The notes: generated by a model from the sequence alone, not told the origin. DNA of 60,000 bases from Polytrichum commune (GCA_950295325.1 OX485809.1:10604001-10664000); one strand, 5' to 3'. Numbered from the stretch's first letter, positions 21,419 to 33,476 are shown. Translations and numbers: made by a program.

Positions 21419-22890
21419 TCAATGCCTACGCTTCATTTTATTGGAATCCTTAGCCTTAGTTTCTTCAAAGTGCTTCACCAATTCATTGGTGTTCACCATG
21501 TCTCTTGCCGCCACCCAAACGGTTTCTTTTTCATGGTATCCTCACCATTTCACCAAGTACTCCTTTGTACATTTTCTTTCATTTTCACTTGGGCTTCCTA
21601 CACTTGAGGATGCCCTCCTACCTCATGTTCCAAATGACGTCCACAAGGTTGGGACGTGGCCTAATCACTTGCTTGTGATCGGGCCACAAGGTGTCGTCCT
21701 AAAATGATTTTTGTAATGAGACATGAAATGTCGGATGCACTTTGATCTCCGGCGGTAATTCCAACTTATACATGTCCTTGAACACTTGTTCCACAATGGA
21801 AAACGAAGCTCCAATTTTGGACATGAACTTTTGGAGTAAGGCCTTTGGGCAAGGTGAAGTTGTCCACATTCAACAACACCTTATTGGCCCACCTCATACT
21901 CCACTTCGCGTCTTCCGGCATTGATTTGCACTTCGTAGCACCTTCGGGTTTTCTCCACCAACAACTTGGACATCTCCAAGACTTGTTTACCATCCTTGGC
22001 CAAGTCCTCACCATCTTGGTTGAACTCTAGTGTTGAATGTGCCCCCTCGAGAGCTAGGTTAATAGGTTGGAGCGCATCCACTCCATAAGCCACCACCAAA
22101 GACCACCCCTTGGTAGCCAAGTGCGTGGCTACATTGCAATTACACTCCGCTCGACCCACATAGTCCGCCCAATCTCCTTGGTCCGCCCCCACCAAGTTCC
22201 TCAAGTATTGCTTCAAGACTCCATTCACATGCTCCGCTTTCCCATTCATTTGGGAATGCAAGGCCGTGCTAAACCTTAGTTTCATTCCGACCTCCTTAGA
22301 GAAATGCATTGAAAATGCACTTGTGAACTTTGGATCTTGATCCCACACAATCACTCTTGGCAACCCGTGGTGCCTCAACCATCCTTTGAAAAAAGGCTAT
22401 GCGGTCTCCAACGCGGTGGCGGTTCCCACAATCGGCACCATGTGTGCCAACTTGGCAAACCGCTCTACCATCAACAAGATGGCATCATACCCATGTGACT
22501 CCGGCAAACTTGTGATCAAGTCCATGCACATACTATGCCATGGCGCCGACGGGATAGGCACGGTTGCAAGAAGCCGCCTTGCTTTTGGTAAGAGGCTCGG
22601 TTCACTTGGCACTTTATTCACGCCTTCACAAAGTGGGTTATATCCTCCTTTACGCACCGCCAATGGTACCTCTTTGACACCATTCTATGGTGGTTTTCTT
22701 TTTCTCCTCTATGGCCGGCAATAGGACTATCATATTCCTCCTTCAAAACCGATAGCCTCAACTTGCCTTGTGGCACATACACCCAACTTTGCTTGCACTT
22801 GAACAATCCGTCCACCAACTTAACCTCTTTGAGCACCTTGCTCTTGCGAAGCTCACCTAAAAGCTTTTGTACTTTGGGGTAGTTAATTTA
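21419..22890 (-). pseudogene. Integrase and chromodomain remnant of element H
   Basis: The minus-strand frame 21881-22378 keeps integrase from [18 protein letters not shown] to VEYEVGQ and then shifts because of an extra base near 21890. The shared TAG (reverse of GGCTATGCGG near 22396) and the chromodomain TGA are present. The zinc-finger region reads EEYDSPIAGH with a tyrosine for the first histidine and is followed by frameshifts. Confidence 0.85.
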
Positions 22891-23225
22891 CCCTCCCCAT
22901 ATCTTGCATCACAAGTTTCCTTCGCCGGCACACATTAGCCACAAGGTTTGGATGGTTCTCATTGCTTGGAACTCTTCCGGTCTACTTCGCGCATCCGGCA
23001 CCACATTTCCACGGTCCGGTTTGTGGATCAAATCCACCTACATAAGCGCCAAACTATCATGCCACCGCAATGACTTAGCGCTCACTTGCGTTTGTATGTC
23101 AAAATTCTTTTAGGGCACATTGTCCATGTAGACCTTTGCTTTGTGCGACCCCAAATAGTGTCGCCACATCTTCAAGCAATGCACTACGACAAAGAAGTTC
23201 TTTGTCATGAGTTGGTTGTCTTCTT
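22891..23225 (-). pseudogene. RNase H C-terminal remnant of element H
   Basis: Broken minus-strand frames match the RNase H tail of G (equivalents of YTDNV and of the PDALSR segment), joining the 229-bp array at about 23225. Confidence 0.75.
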
Positions 23226-23658
23226 TGACAACCATCGAGCTTCATACTCCCATATGCAATGGCCATCCATCTTATGCATAATCCACCATTGGCAAAGTCA
23301 CTCACCCCCGTATGCACCTGAAAAGGTTTATCAAACTCGGCGAACTTGAGCACGGGCTGCGTAGAGAACTTGGTCTTAAGCTCCTGAAGGACTTGGTGGC
23401 AAGCCTCATCCCACTCTTGGGATAGCCATTTCTTGCACAAGCCGAACAAGGTTCGACAACCATTAAGCTTATTGCTTTCATATGCAATGGTCACCCATCT
23501 TGGATCAACATCCGCCAATGGTAAAGTCACTCGCCCCCGTATGCACCTCAAAAGGTTTGTTAAAGTCCGTGAACTTAAACACGGGCGGCAAAAAGAACTT
23601 GCTTTCGAGCTCCCCAAAAGCTTGGTGACAAGGCTCATCCCACTCTTAGGATAGCCAT
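23225..23658 (-). repeat. 229-bp tandem array in element H (2 units)
   Basis: Unit starts, read leftwards, are at 23658 and 23429, an exact 229-bp step. This is the shortest array among the defective copies. An open frame of 244 codons (23099-23833) crosses both units. Motifs are HTGVSDFANGG in the last unit. Confidence 0.88.
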
Positions 23659-24362
23659 TTTTCAACAAATTGACTAAGGTCCTAGCAACCTTAGAAAAAC
23701 CTCGAATGAAGTGGTGGTAGTAGTTGGCTAGGCCAACAAATGACCTAAGCCCTTTTCTTGAGTCAAGGACCAATTCTCCTTTTGGATGGCCTTGATATTC
23801 TTCATGTTTGTCACCAACTTCCTTTGTCACCACATACCTCTAGAACTCAATCTCTTGTTGAGCAAAGTTATTTTTCACTCCTTGGCGGTAACTTTTGGGC
23901 AACACATTGGTGAATACATCGTTGTATCTCACCAACATCCCACCAAAGTGGTTTAGGGGAGGCCCATCTTTCCTAGCCTCCCCATAAGTTCTATCGAGTT
24001 GCTCCAATTGAACCACGACCATTATGTTGGCCATTTTTCATTTGGTCCATTAAGACCAAATTCAACTTGGGTCCTCCTACCATAGGAGTCCTTATCAATT
24101 TGAACTTCATCTCTTTGCCATTATGACACATCATAATGCACCGCAAGCACACCGGCTTGCACCTCACATCTCTCATGTGAGTTTCAAAGAAGGTGACCTT
24201 TCCAATGACATGCACCAAATTTATTTCACATGGTGTGAAATTTTGACAAAATTCCAATGTCCCACATTGAAAGGTTACATGCATCGCGGCCTCCTTTGTC
24301 TCATGCGGTTTGCCCTTTCCAAACCGCACCTTGGTGGGCTTCACCACTCTACCAATCGGCAA
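23659..24362 (-). pseudogene. RT (palm-deleted) and protease remnant of element H
   Basis: The common RT deletion junction lies near 23862-23885. The protease C-terminal remnant is open for 123 codons at 23991-24362 (VRFGKGKPHETKEAAMHVTF, FCQNFTPCEI, CKPVCLRCIMMCHNGKEM). The D-S/T-G-A catalytic motif is absent. Confidence 0.75.
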
Positions 24363-24489
24363 ACCCCAACTCCCTTGTGAGCTTTGGGGTCATGAAAGAA
24401 TGCCTTAACTCTTTGTCAACCCATAAGACAAGTCTCCCATTCATTTGAGCCTCAAGGTACAAAATACTTGGCCTCGGCTTAAGGCTACT

Positions 24490-24779
24490 AGCCTTGGCCA
24501 CAAAGCCATCGTCCAACATTTGGTCCTGGGCAACTTGGCTTGGCTTGGTCCGCAAAGCCAACTTTAAACATTTCGTCCGCGGGACAAATTGGTTTGGTGC
24601 CACAAAACCAATTTCTAATAATTTGTCCGCAAAACAAACATGTTTTGCCTTGGTAGCACAAAGCCACCTTCCCACACTCCGTCCACGGCACGAACATGAA
24701 TTGCCTTGGTAGGACAAACCCACCTCCCAACATTCCGTCCGCGGCACAAGTATGATTTGCTTTGGAAGCATAAAGCCAC
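24490..24779 (-). repeat. 56-bp tandem repeat array in element H (5 units, truncated)
   Basis: Reversed cores are seen near 24520, 24570, 24621, 24676 and 24731. The array is cut at the recombination junction 24779/24780. Confidence 0.82.
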
Positions 24780-25399
24780 CTAAACTACACTAGACTCACC
24801 TACTTTGAGACTTACTTGGGTGACCCTTCCTTTGGGGCCACCCAAGTTAGGCTCCACTAGCCTAACTCTATCATTTTGACACAACTAGGTTGGACCTCAA
24901 CTCTTCTACTAAGTTGCCTCGGTTGCCACTCCGAGATGGCTTTCCTTTGTTAAGCCACGTCTCGATCGCACGGGGGTGATGCCAAGTCCCGCCCGACTTG
25001 GCTCCCACTTTGCTCTTTCGAGACATGGGTTCATGACGCCCATGCGCCAACTCGCATTGGCTCGTGGGTTGCACTTTTATAAGCACGCGCCATCACCTTG
25101 CCCCCGCCCGGACAAGACCATGGCTAAGAGGTTTTTGGTTTTATCCAAGACCCCTCTAAGCCATGGTCCCCATTACTCGGCCTACCCAACCTAGTTTAGC
25201 ATATATATTCCTCCCTCTTCCACTAACCAAGCACAAGTACAAGACTAGGACCTCATCTTATACTTTTCTCTTTGCACCACTAAAGTTGAACTTTATTGCC
25301 TTAAGCGAAAATGAACAAGTACATAATGTGGAGGACATTGCCTCCAAGTTAAGGGTGCTACTAACATCTCTCCCCCACTAAAGGAGATTGATGTCCTCA
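24780..25399 (-). other. 3' noncoding region of element G, second part (with 122-bp duplicate)
   Basis: The first 122 bp (24780-24901) repeat 19511-19632. From 24902 the sequence continues past the point where H is inserted and runs to the pol stop, including the purine run complement TCTCTCCCCCACTAAA near 25370. No coding sequence is seen. Confidence 0.8.
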
Positions 25400-28277
25400 T
25401 CAATGCCTACGTTTCCTTTTGTTGGACCCTCTAGCCCTAGTTTCTTCAAAGCGCTTCACTATCTCCTTGGCATTCACCATGTCCCTTGCCGCTACCCAAG
25501 TGGCTTCTTTCTCATGAAACCCCCGCCACTTCACCAAATACTCCTTTCCTTTTCGCTTGTGGTTCCTACACTTGAGGATGCCTTCTACCTCGTACTCCAA
25601 ATGATCTCCTACAAGGTCGGGAGGTGGCCTAATCACTTGCTTACGATTAGGCCATAAGGTGTCTTCCTTGAACGGCTTTAATAGTGAGACATGGAATGTC
25701 GGATGCACTTTGATCTCGGGCGGCAACTCCAACTTATAAACATCTTTGAAAACTCGTTCAACAATCGGAAACGGACCCGCAAATTTTGACATGAACTTTG
25801 GAGTGAGGCCTTCGGGCATTGTGAAGTTTTTCACATTCAACAACACCTTTTGGCCCACCTCATACTCCACTTCGCGTCTTCCGGCATTGACTTGTTTTTC
25901 ATAGCGTTTTTGGGCTTTCTCCAACAACAACTTGGTCTTCTCCAAAACTTGTTCACGCTTTTTGGCTAAGTCCTCACCATCTTGGTTGAACTCTAGTGTT
26001 GAATGTGCCCCCTCGAGAGCTAGGTCGGCGGGTTGGAGCGGATCCACTCCATAAGCCACCTTGAATGGCGATTGCTTGGTCGCCGAGTGCGTGGCCGCAT
26101 TATAACTAAACTCCGCTAAACCCACATAGTCCGCCCAATCTCGTTGGTCCGCACTCACAAAGTTCCTCAAGTATTGGTTCAAGACTCCATTCACACGCTC
26201 GGTTTGGCCATCCGTTTGGGGATGGAAGGCCGTGCTAAAGGTTAGTTTTGTTCCAACCTTCCTAAAGAAATGCCTCCAAAATGCGCTTGTGAACTTCGGA
26301 TCTCGATCGGATACAATCACTCTCGGCAACCCGTGATGCCTCCACCATGCATTGAGAAAGAGCTTTGCGGTCTCCAAAGCGGTTGCCGTTCCCACGGTTG
26401 GCACCATATGCGCCAACTTACTAAACCGGTCCACCATCACCAAGATGGCATCGTAGCCTCGTGACTCCGGCAAACTCGTGATGAAGTCCATGGACACACT
26501 ATGCCATGGCCCCGGCGGGATAGGCAACGGTTGCAATAAGCCGGCTTGCTTTTGATAAGAGGCTCGGTTTAATTGGCATTTGACACAAGTCTTCACAAAG
26601 TGGGCGATTTCTTCTTTCATGCATGGCCAATAATACCTCCTTGACACCGCCGCTATGGTGGCTTTTTCTCCTCTATGGCCGGCGATGGGACTATCATGTT
26701 CCTCCTCCAAAACCAATAGCCTCAACTTGCCTTGTGGCACATACACCCGACTTTGCTTATACTTGAGCAATCCGTCCACCAACTTGATCTCCTTAAGCGC
26801 CTTGCCTTTGCGAAGCTCGCCTAGAAACACTTGTGCTTCGGGATCGTTGACGTACCCCTCCCTTAACTTACGATGCAAGTCACATTCACCTTTGTACATT
26901 AGCCACAAGCTTTGACTTGTGCCCATTTCTTGGAACTCTTCACGTCTACTTAACGCGTCCGGCACCACATTATCACGGCCCGGTTTGTGGATCAACTCCA
27001 CGTTCATAAGCGCCAAGGTATCGTGCCACCGCAATTGCTTGGCGCTCACTTGCGTTTGTGTCTCGAAATACTTCAACGACACGTTGTCCGTGTACACCTT
27101 GGTCTTGTGCAACCCCAAATAATGTTGCCACGTCTTCAAGCAATGTACTACGGCGAAGAGCTCCTTTTCATGAGTTGGCCATCGTCTTTGACAACCATCG
27201 AGTTTCTTGCTCTCATAAGCAATGGGCCGTCCATCTTGCATCAACACTCCGCCAATTGCAAAATCGCTCGCATCCGTATGCACCTCAAAAGGCTTGTCAA
27301 ACTCCGGGAACTTTAGTACGGGCGGCGAAGACAATTTGCTCTTGAGCTCCCAAAAAGCTTGGTGACAAGGTTCGTCCCATTCTTGGGATACCCCTTTCTT
27401 CAACAAGTCGGACAAAGGCCTAGCAACCTTAGAAAAATCTCGAATGAAGCGGCGGTAGTAATTGGCTAGGCCAAGGAACGACCTAAGCCCTTTTTGAGTC
27501 GATGGCCGCTTCCATTCTTGAATCGCCTTTACCTTTTTCATGTCCGGCTTAATTCCATCCTTGGTCACCACATGGCCTAAGAACTCAATTTCATTTTGAG
27601 CAAAATCGCTCTTCTCCCCGTTAGCATACAACTTGTTGTCCCTTAGTTTTCGAAGCACCACCTCAAGGTGCCGTGCATGCTCCTCCGCCGTCTTGGAATA
27701 CACCAAGATGTCGTCGATATAGATTATTACGAAATCGTCGGTTTCCTCTCGAAAGATGGTATTCATAAGGGTTGTGAATGTCGAGGGCGCATTACACAAC
27801 CCGAAAGGCATCACCGAAAACTCGTAAGACCCATACCTTGTGCGGCACGCCGTCTTTTCAACATCTTCATTCGCGATTCGAATTTGATAATACCCGGATT
27901 TTAAGTCAATACGACTAAAATACTTAGCTCCCGCCAATCGGTCGAAAAGATCATCAATCCGAGGTAGCGGGTAGTTGTTTTTGATAGTCACCTTATTCAA
28001 GGCCCTATAATCGATGCACATGCGTAGCTTGCCATCTTTTTTATCCACAAAGAGCACCGGGGCCCCATATGGTGATTTACTCGGCCTAATGTAACCTCTT
28101 GATAGCAAGTCATTGAGTTGTTTCTTCAATTCTAGCAACTCTTTTTGGTTCAATCGATAAGGTGCCTTGGACGGTGGCTCGGACCCCGGGATCACCTCGA
28201 TCTTGTGATCGACTTCTCTCGTTGGCGGTAACTCTTGGGGCAACTCGTCGGTGAGTACATCCTTGTACCTCCCTAAT
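25400..28277 (-). CDS. pol: Element G pol: RT, RNase H, integrase and chromodomain, open but 5'-truncated
   Basis: About 958 codons are open on the minus strand. The open frame formally begins at 28510, but its first 77 codons are antisense LTR of element I. Counting from that methionine: RT palm with YIDD at residues 264-267; RNase H with acidic residues D413 (TDAS), E450, D475 (YTDN) and D518 (PDALSR); integrase zinc finger H605, H612, C642, C645; core triad D675, D735, E771 with 35 residues between the last two; chromodomain 973-1023 with [15 protein letters not shown] and EATW. The polyprotein would copy the RNA into DNA, insert it, and perhaps steer it to marked chromatin. Gag, protease and the first RT residues are missing. 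It is the only undamaged pol here. Confidence 0.9.
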
Positions 28278-29250
28278 TGTCGCGCACCTCTCCATGAGGA
28301 GTGCCCGAAACACCATGGGCACAAGGGGGACCCCGGAGTGACACCCGGGACTTGTGGCGCCATTGGTGAGACGGCCCAAGTGATCCTAGTGTGGGTGAGG
28401 GCCCCGGGCGTTGGGAACGCCTCCCACCCACAAAGACTAGGAGGCATGAGGGTGAGGCCATGAGCTATGCGTAGCTCATGGCGTGGTGATTCTAGAATGC
28501 TCAAGATCACCTCAATCCGAGGTGTGAGCTAGGAGTTATGGCCATTTGAGTGGGGTGCTGTCCCGGGACAGCGCCCTGCTACAGCAGTGCCTGGGAGTGA
28601 TTCCCGGGACTGCCAAGGTTCAAACAGGCATAACTTCCTCAAGACTTGCCCGAATGGGGCAAGCGAGGAGTCCATCGGCATGTACGTGAAGCGTAGATGA
28701 GGATGGAGTTGTTGGTTGTTATGATCAGACATCATACAAGGAAGTTATGATGGTCTGAAGCTGCTGGGGGGGTTCTAGGCCCAGCAGCTAAGGGAAAATG
28801 TCCACTTGGCCCCAACTCTTGGTAGAGAGACAAGAGGTTGGTTGGCGGTGGGGTAGGGGCTCCGTGTAGAGTCCTAGAGGCTTATATGGGTGAGGTGGTG
28901 TGGCCTCACCCACCCGAGGCCGAACGGCAAGGCCTCCATGGGCTTTGGCCTATTGTGAGGCCATAGTTGCCTAGTATGGTTCGGGTTGTTGTAGTGTTGC
29001 TCCGGCAACGCGATGATCAACATAGGAGTGGACTTCCATGGATGTCCACATTGGGGAAATGGGTTACCGATTAAGGGGTGAGTTCCGAAAGCAAAGTAGG
29101 AGGGTTGGTTCCCTCCTATGAACTATTGGTCCGGGGTTAGAGGAGCTAACCATTAGCATGGCGGTATGCGAAGGGTTAGCCACTCGTAACCTTTGCTAGA
29201 ATTGAAAATTGGCAAGATGGTCAAGGGGGGGGCTAGCAAGGGTTGCGACA
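28278..29250 (+). repeat. 5' LTR of element I
   Basis: This 973-bp LTR carries variants such as CACAAAGACTAGG and CATGAGGGTGAGG that are shared with the LTRs near 51200, 55079 and 57109 rather than with the LTR at 34289. It cuts G pol early in RT. Confidence 0.93.
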
Positions 29251-29252
29251 CT

Positions 29253-29264
29253 TGGTATCAGAGC
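29253..29264 (+). other. Primer-binding site of element I
   Basis: TGGTATCAGAGC lies two bases after the LTR end, as in element C. Confidence 0.9.
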
Positions 29265-29935
29265 AGGGTTTCAATTTTTGAGCTAGTACTTTGAGGGAAG
29301 CATGGCTATCAAATAAGCGGGTTGTGATGTTGACCCGGGGTTTCCAAAAGGTTGTGAGGCTCAAATTGGAACAAAGATCATGTGTTAATGTAATTTGACC
29401 ATACCATTGGTTCTAATGACAATGGTGGGCATAATGGTGGATTTGGTAAGGAAAATGGTGGAGTCCTTTGAAAGGGCTCCCGCACACCTCAAAAAACATT
29501 TGGGGCCTAGAATACCGAATGCATCCAAAACCTTGGAGGGCATTAATGTTGGATTGAAATTCCAATTCCAAATGCTTGGAAGGTATTGATGTTGGAATGA
29601 AGTTGGTGGAAATGAGGCGTCCGGGCCTCTTAAGGCGTATATGCGCGCATTTCACACCCAAATGAATTGTACATCTTTGATGAACGAGCTTTCTAAGAAA
29701 TGCATCGTTTTAGGTGGGTTTCAAAAGCAGGTGGTGAATACCAAGTTCAAATTTCCAAAGTTTATTGAGGTTGTGGCGGGGATCATCAAAATTGCCATGA
29801 GCATCAAGGCCGATGACCCCATTAAGCAATTTGGCGGTGCGTTACAACAATGGACGTTGAGGGGAGATAGGTTCCCCGCCAAATAATACTTGTGCCGCGA
29901 ACCGAATGTAAGACGATGGCATTGTGGCCAAGGCT
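29265..29935 (+). pseudogene. Gag-position region of element I with a single 56-bp unit
   Basis: The region is homologous to that of C. An open piece at 29641-29886 (81 codons) has no recognisable domain. The 56-bp array is reduced to one unit (GCCGCGAACCGAATGTAAG near 29896). The same reduction occurs in M. Confidence 0.55.
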
Positions 29936-30057
29936 AGTAGCCTTAAGCCGAGGCCGAGTCTTTTGTACCTTGAGGCTCAAATGAATGGGAGAAATGTCTC
30001 ACGTATTGATAAAGAGGCTACCACTTCTTCTTGAGCCCAAAACTCACAAGGGAGTTG

Positions 30058-30779
30058 GGGCTTGCCGATTGGTAGAGCGGGCAAGCCCACCAAGGGTGCG
30101 GTTTGGAAAGGGCGATCCGCATGAGACAAAGGAGGCCGCGATGCATGTAACCTTTCAACGTGGGACATTGGATTTTTGTCAAAATTTCACACCAAGTGAA
30201 ATAGATAAAATGCATGTCATTGTGAAGGCCGCCTTCTTTGAAACTCACATGATAGATGTGAGGTGCAAGCCGGTGTGCTTGCCGTGCATTATGATGTGTC
30301 ATAATGGCAAAGAATTGAAGTTCAAATTAACAATGACTCCTATGGTAGGAGGACCTAAGTTGAATTTGGTCTTAATGGACCGAATAAAAAAAAAGAAAAA
30401 AAAAAAACATAATGGTCGTGGTTCAATTGGAGCAACTCCAAGGAACGTATGGGGAGGCTAGGAAAGATGGGCCTCCCCCAAACAACATTGGTGTGATGTT
30501 GGCGAAATACAAGGATGTATTCATCAATGTGTTGCCCAAAAAACAATTACCGCCAAGAAGTGAAAAATAACTTTGCTCAACGAGAGATCGAGCTCTTGAG
30601 GTATGTGGTGATAAATGAAGTTGGTGGACGAACATGAAGAATGTCAAGGCAATCCAAAAGGAGAATTGGCCCTTGATTCAAAAGGGCTTAGGTCATTTGT
30701 TGGCCTAGCCAATTAGTACCACAACTTCATTCGAGAGTTTTCTAAGGTTGCTAGGACCTTATTCAACTTATTGAGGAAA
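30058..30779 (+). pseudogene. Protease and palm-deleted RT remnant of element I
   Basis: The protease remnant reads KVRFGKGDPHETKEAAMHVTF to CKPVCLPCIMMCHNGKEL-like sequence. It is followed by an A-rich expansion at about 30387-30409. The RT pieces have the common deletion junction near 30555-30570. Element N carries nearly the same sequence. Confidence 0.75.
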
Positions 30780-31665
30780 ATGGCTATCCCAAGAGTGGGA
30801 TGAGCCTTGTCACCAAGCCTTTGGGGGGCTCAAAAACAAGTTCTCTTCGCCGCCCGTGCTTAAGTTTGCGGACTTTGACAAACCTTTTGAGGTGCATACG
30901 GGGGCGAGTGACTTTAGCATTGGCGGATGTTGAGGCAAAATGGATGGCCATTGCATATAAGAGCATGAATCTCGATGGTTGTCTGACCTTGTCCAACATA
31001 TGCAAGAAATGGCTATCCCAAAAGTGGGATGAGCTTTGCCACCAAGTCTTTAAGGAGCTTAAGACCAAGTTTTCTTCGCCGCCCGTGCTCAAGTTTGCGA
31101 AATTTGACAAACCTTTTGAGGTGCATACGGGGGCGAGTAACTTTACCATTGGCGGATGTTGATCCAAGATGGATGCCCATTGCATATGGGAGCATTAAAC
31201 TTAAAGGTTGTCAAACCTTGTGCGACTTGTGAAAGAAATGGCTATCTCAAAAGTGGGATGAGCCTTGCCACCAAGTCTTTGAGAAGCTTAAGAGCAAGTT
31301 CTCTTCGCCGCCCGTGCTCAAGTTCGCGGAGTTTGACAAACCTTTTGAGGTGCATACGGGGGCGAGTGACTTTACCATTGGCGGATGTTGAGGCAAGATG
31401 GATGGCCATGGCATATTAGAGCATGAAGCTCGATGGTTGTCCCACCTTGTGCGACTTGTGGAAGAAATGGCTATCCCAAGAGTGGGATGATGTTTGTCAC
31501 GAGTCTTTGGGGAGCTTAACACCAAGTTCTCTTCGCCGCCCGTGCTCAAGTTCGCGGAGCTTAACAAACCTTTCGAGGTGCATACGGGGGTGAGTGCCTT
31601 TGCCAATGGTGGATTATGTGTAAGATGGATGGCCATTGCATATGGGAGCATGAAGCTCGATGGTT
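30780..31665 (+). repeat. 229-bp tandem array in element I (4 units)
   Basis: Unit starts are at 30780, 31009, 31238 and 31467, three exact 229-bp steps. The units encode HTGASDF or HTGASNF in place of HTDASDF. Each unit is shifted by one base relative to the previous reading frame. Confidence 0.92.
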
Positions 31666-31989
31666 GTCAAAGAAGACAACCAACTCATGACAAAGAATTT
31701 CTTTGCCGTAGTGCATTGCTTGAAGATGTGGCGACATTATATGGGGTCGCACAAAACAAAGGTCTACATGGACAATGTGTCCTAAAAGTATTTTGACATA
31801 CAAGCGTAAGTGAACGCCAAGTCATTGCGGAGGCATGATAGTTTGGCGCTTATGAAGGTGGATTTGATCCACAAACCGGACCGTGGAAATGTGGTGCCGG
31901 ATGCGCGAAGTAGACCGGAAGAGTTCCAAGCAATGAGAACCATCCAAACCTTGTGGCTAATGTGTGCCGGCAAAGGAAACTTGTGATGC
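31660..31989 (+). pseudogene. RNase H C-terminal remnant of element I
   Basis: Pieces after the array match [21 protein letters not shown] in one frame and the PDAL-SR segment in another. Several frameshifts are present. Confidence 0.75.
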
Positions 31990-33476
31990 AAGATACGGGA
32001 GGGGTAAATTAACTACCCCAAAGCACAAAAGCTTTTAGGTGAGCTTCGCAAGAGCAAGGTGCTCAAAGAGGTTAAGTTGGTGGACGGATTGTTCAAGTGC
32101 AAACAAAGTCGGGTGTATGTGCCACAAGGCAAGTTGAGGCTATCGGTTTTGAAGGAGGAATATTATAGTCCTATTGCCGGCCATAGAGGAGAAAGAAAAA
32201 GCCGCCATAGAATGGTGTCAAAGAGGTACCATTGGCGGTGCATAAAGGAAGATATAGCCCACTTTGTGAAGGCTTGAATCAAAGTGCCAAGTGAACCGAG
32301 CCTCTTACCAAAAGCAAGGCGGCTTCTTGCAACCGTTGCCTATCCCGTCGGCGCCATGGCATAGTATGTGCATGGACTTGATCACAAGTTTGCCGGAGTC
32401 ACATGGGTATGATGCCATCTTGTTGATGGTAGAGCGGTTTGCCAAGTGGGCACACATGGTGCCGATTGTGGGAACCGCCACCGCGTTGGAGACCGCATAG
32501 CCTTTTCTCAAAGGATGGTTGAGGCACCACGGGTTGCCAAGAGTGATTGTGTGGGATCAAGATCCAAAGTTCACAAGTGCATTTTCAATGCATTTCTCTA
32601 AGGAGGTCGGAATGAAACTAAGGTTTAGCACGGCCTTGCATTCCCAAATGAATGGGAAATCGGAGCGTGTGAATGGAGTCTTGAAGCAATACTTGAGGAA
32701 CTTGGTGGGGGCGGACCAAGGAGATTGGGCGGACTATGTGGGTCGAGCGGAGTGTAATTGCAATGTAGCCACGCACTTGGCTACCAAGGGGTGGTCTTTG
32801 GTGGTGGCTTATGGAGTGGATGCGCTCCAACCTATTAACCTAGCTCTCGAGGGGGCACATTCAACACTAGAGTTCAACCAAGATGGTGAGGACTTGGCCA
32901 AGAAGCGTGAACAAGTCTTGGAGATGACCAAGTTGTTGGTGGAGAAAGCCCGAAGGTGCTACAGAGTGCAAGTCAATGCCGGAAGATGCGATGTGGAGAA
33001 TGAGGTCGGCCAAAAGGCGTTGTTGAATGTCAACAACTTCACTTAGCCGGAAGACCTCAATCCAAAGTTCATGTCCAAAATTGGAGCTCCGTTTTCCATT
33101 GTGGAACAAGTGGTCAAGGACATATATAAGTTGGAATTACCGCCGGAGATCAAAGTGCATCCGACATTTCATGTCTCATTACGAAAGTCATTTTAGGACG
33201 ACACCTTGTGGCCCGATCACAAGCAAGTGATTAGGTCACCTCCCGACCTTGTGGAGGTCATTTGGAACATGAGGTAAGAGGGCATCCTCAAGTGTAGGAA
33301 GCCCAAGTGAATATGAAAGAAAATGTACAAAGGAGTACTTGGTGAAATGGTGAGGATACCATGAGAAAGAAGCCGTTTGGGTAGCGGCAAGAGACATGAT
33401 GAACGCCAAGGAATTGGTAAAGCACTTTGAAGAAACTAAGGCTAGACATTCCAATAAAATGAAGCGTAGGCATTGA
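31990..33476 (+). pseudogene. Integrase and chromodomain remnant of element I
   Basis: The zinc-finger region reads EEYYSPIAGH, then frameshifts after FVKA. MCMDLITSLPESHG keeps the first core aspartate. TAG follows TALETA near 32491. A 175-codon frame at 32519-33046 holds WDQDPKF and the glutamate in KSERVN. The chromodomain has TGA in YLVKW-stop near 33347. Confidence 0.85.

Larger units (their letters stand above)
19633..24779 (-). mobile_element. Element H: defective minus-strand retrotransposon lacking its 5' end
   Basis: H has a 3' LTR (19633-20604), 3' noncoding region, chromodomain, integrase, two 229-bp units, palm-deleted RT, protease remnant and 56-bp repeats. It stops inside the 56-bp array at 24779 without gag region, PBS or 5' LTR. 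The right junction carries ACCT shared by both partners and is followed by a second copy of G sequence, so it is not an integrase-made end. Confidence 0.87.

Noticed and set aside
25400-28277. G pol as a host gene
   Set aside because: The domain order, the LTR family around it and the chromodomain end are those of a chromovirus; there is no sign of introns or of domestication.
28278-28510. N-terminal 77 codons of the 1,036-codon frame that includes G pol
   Set aside because: They are the antisense of element I's LTR. The frame is joined to pol by chance at the insertion point, so it is not a protein domain.
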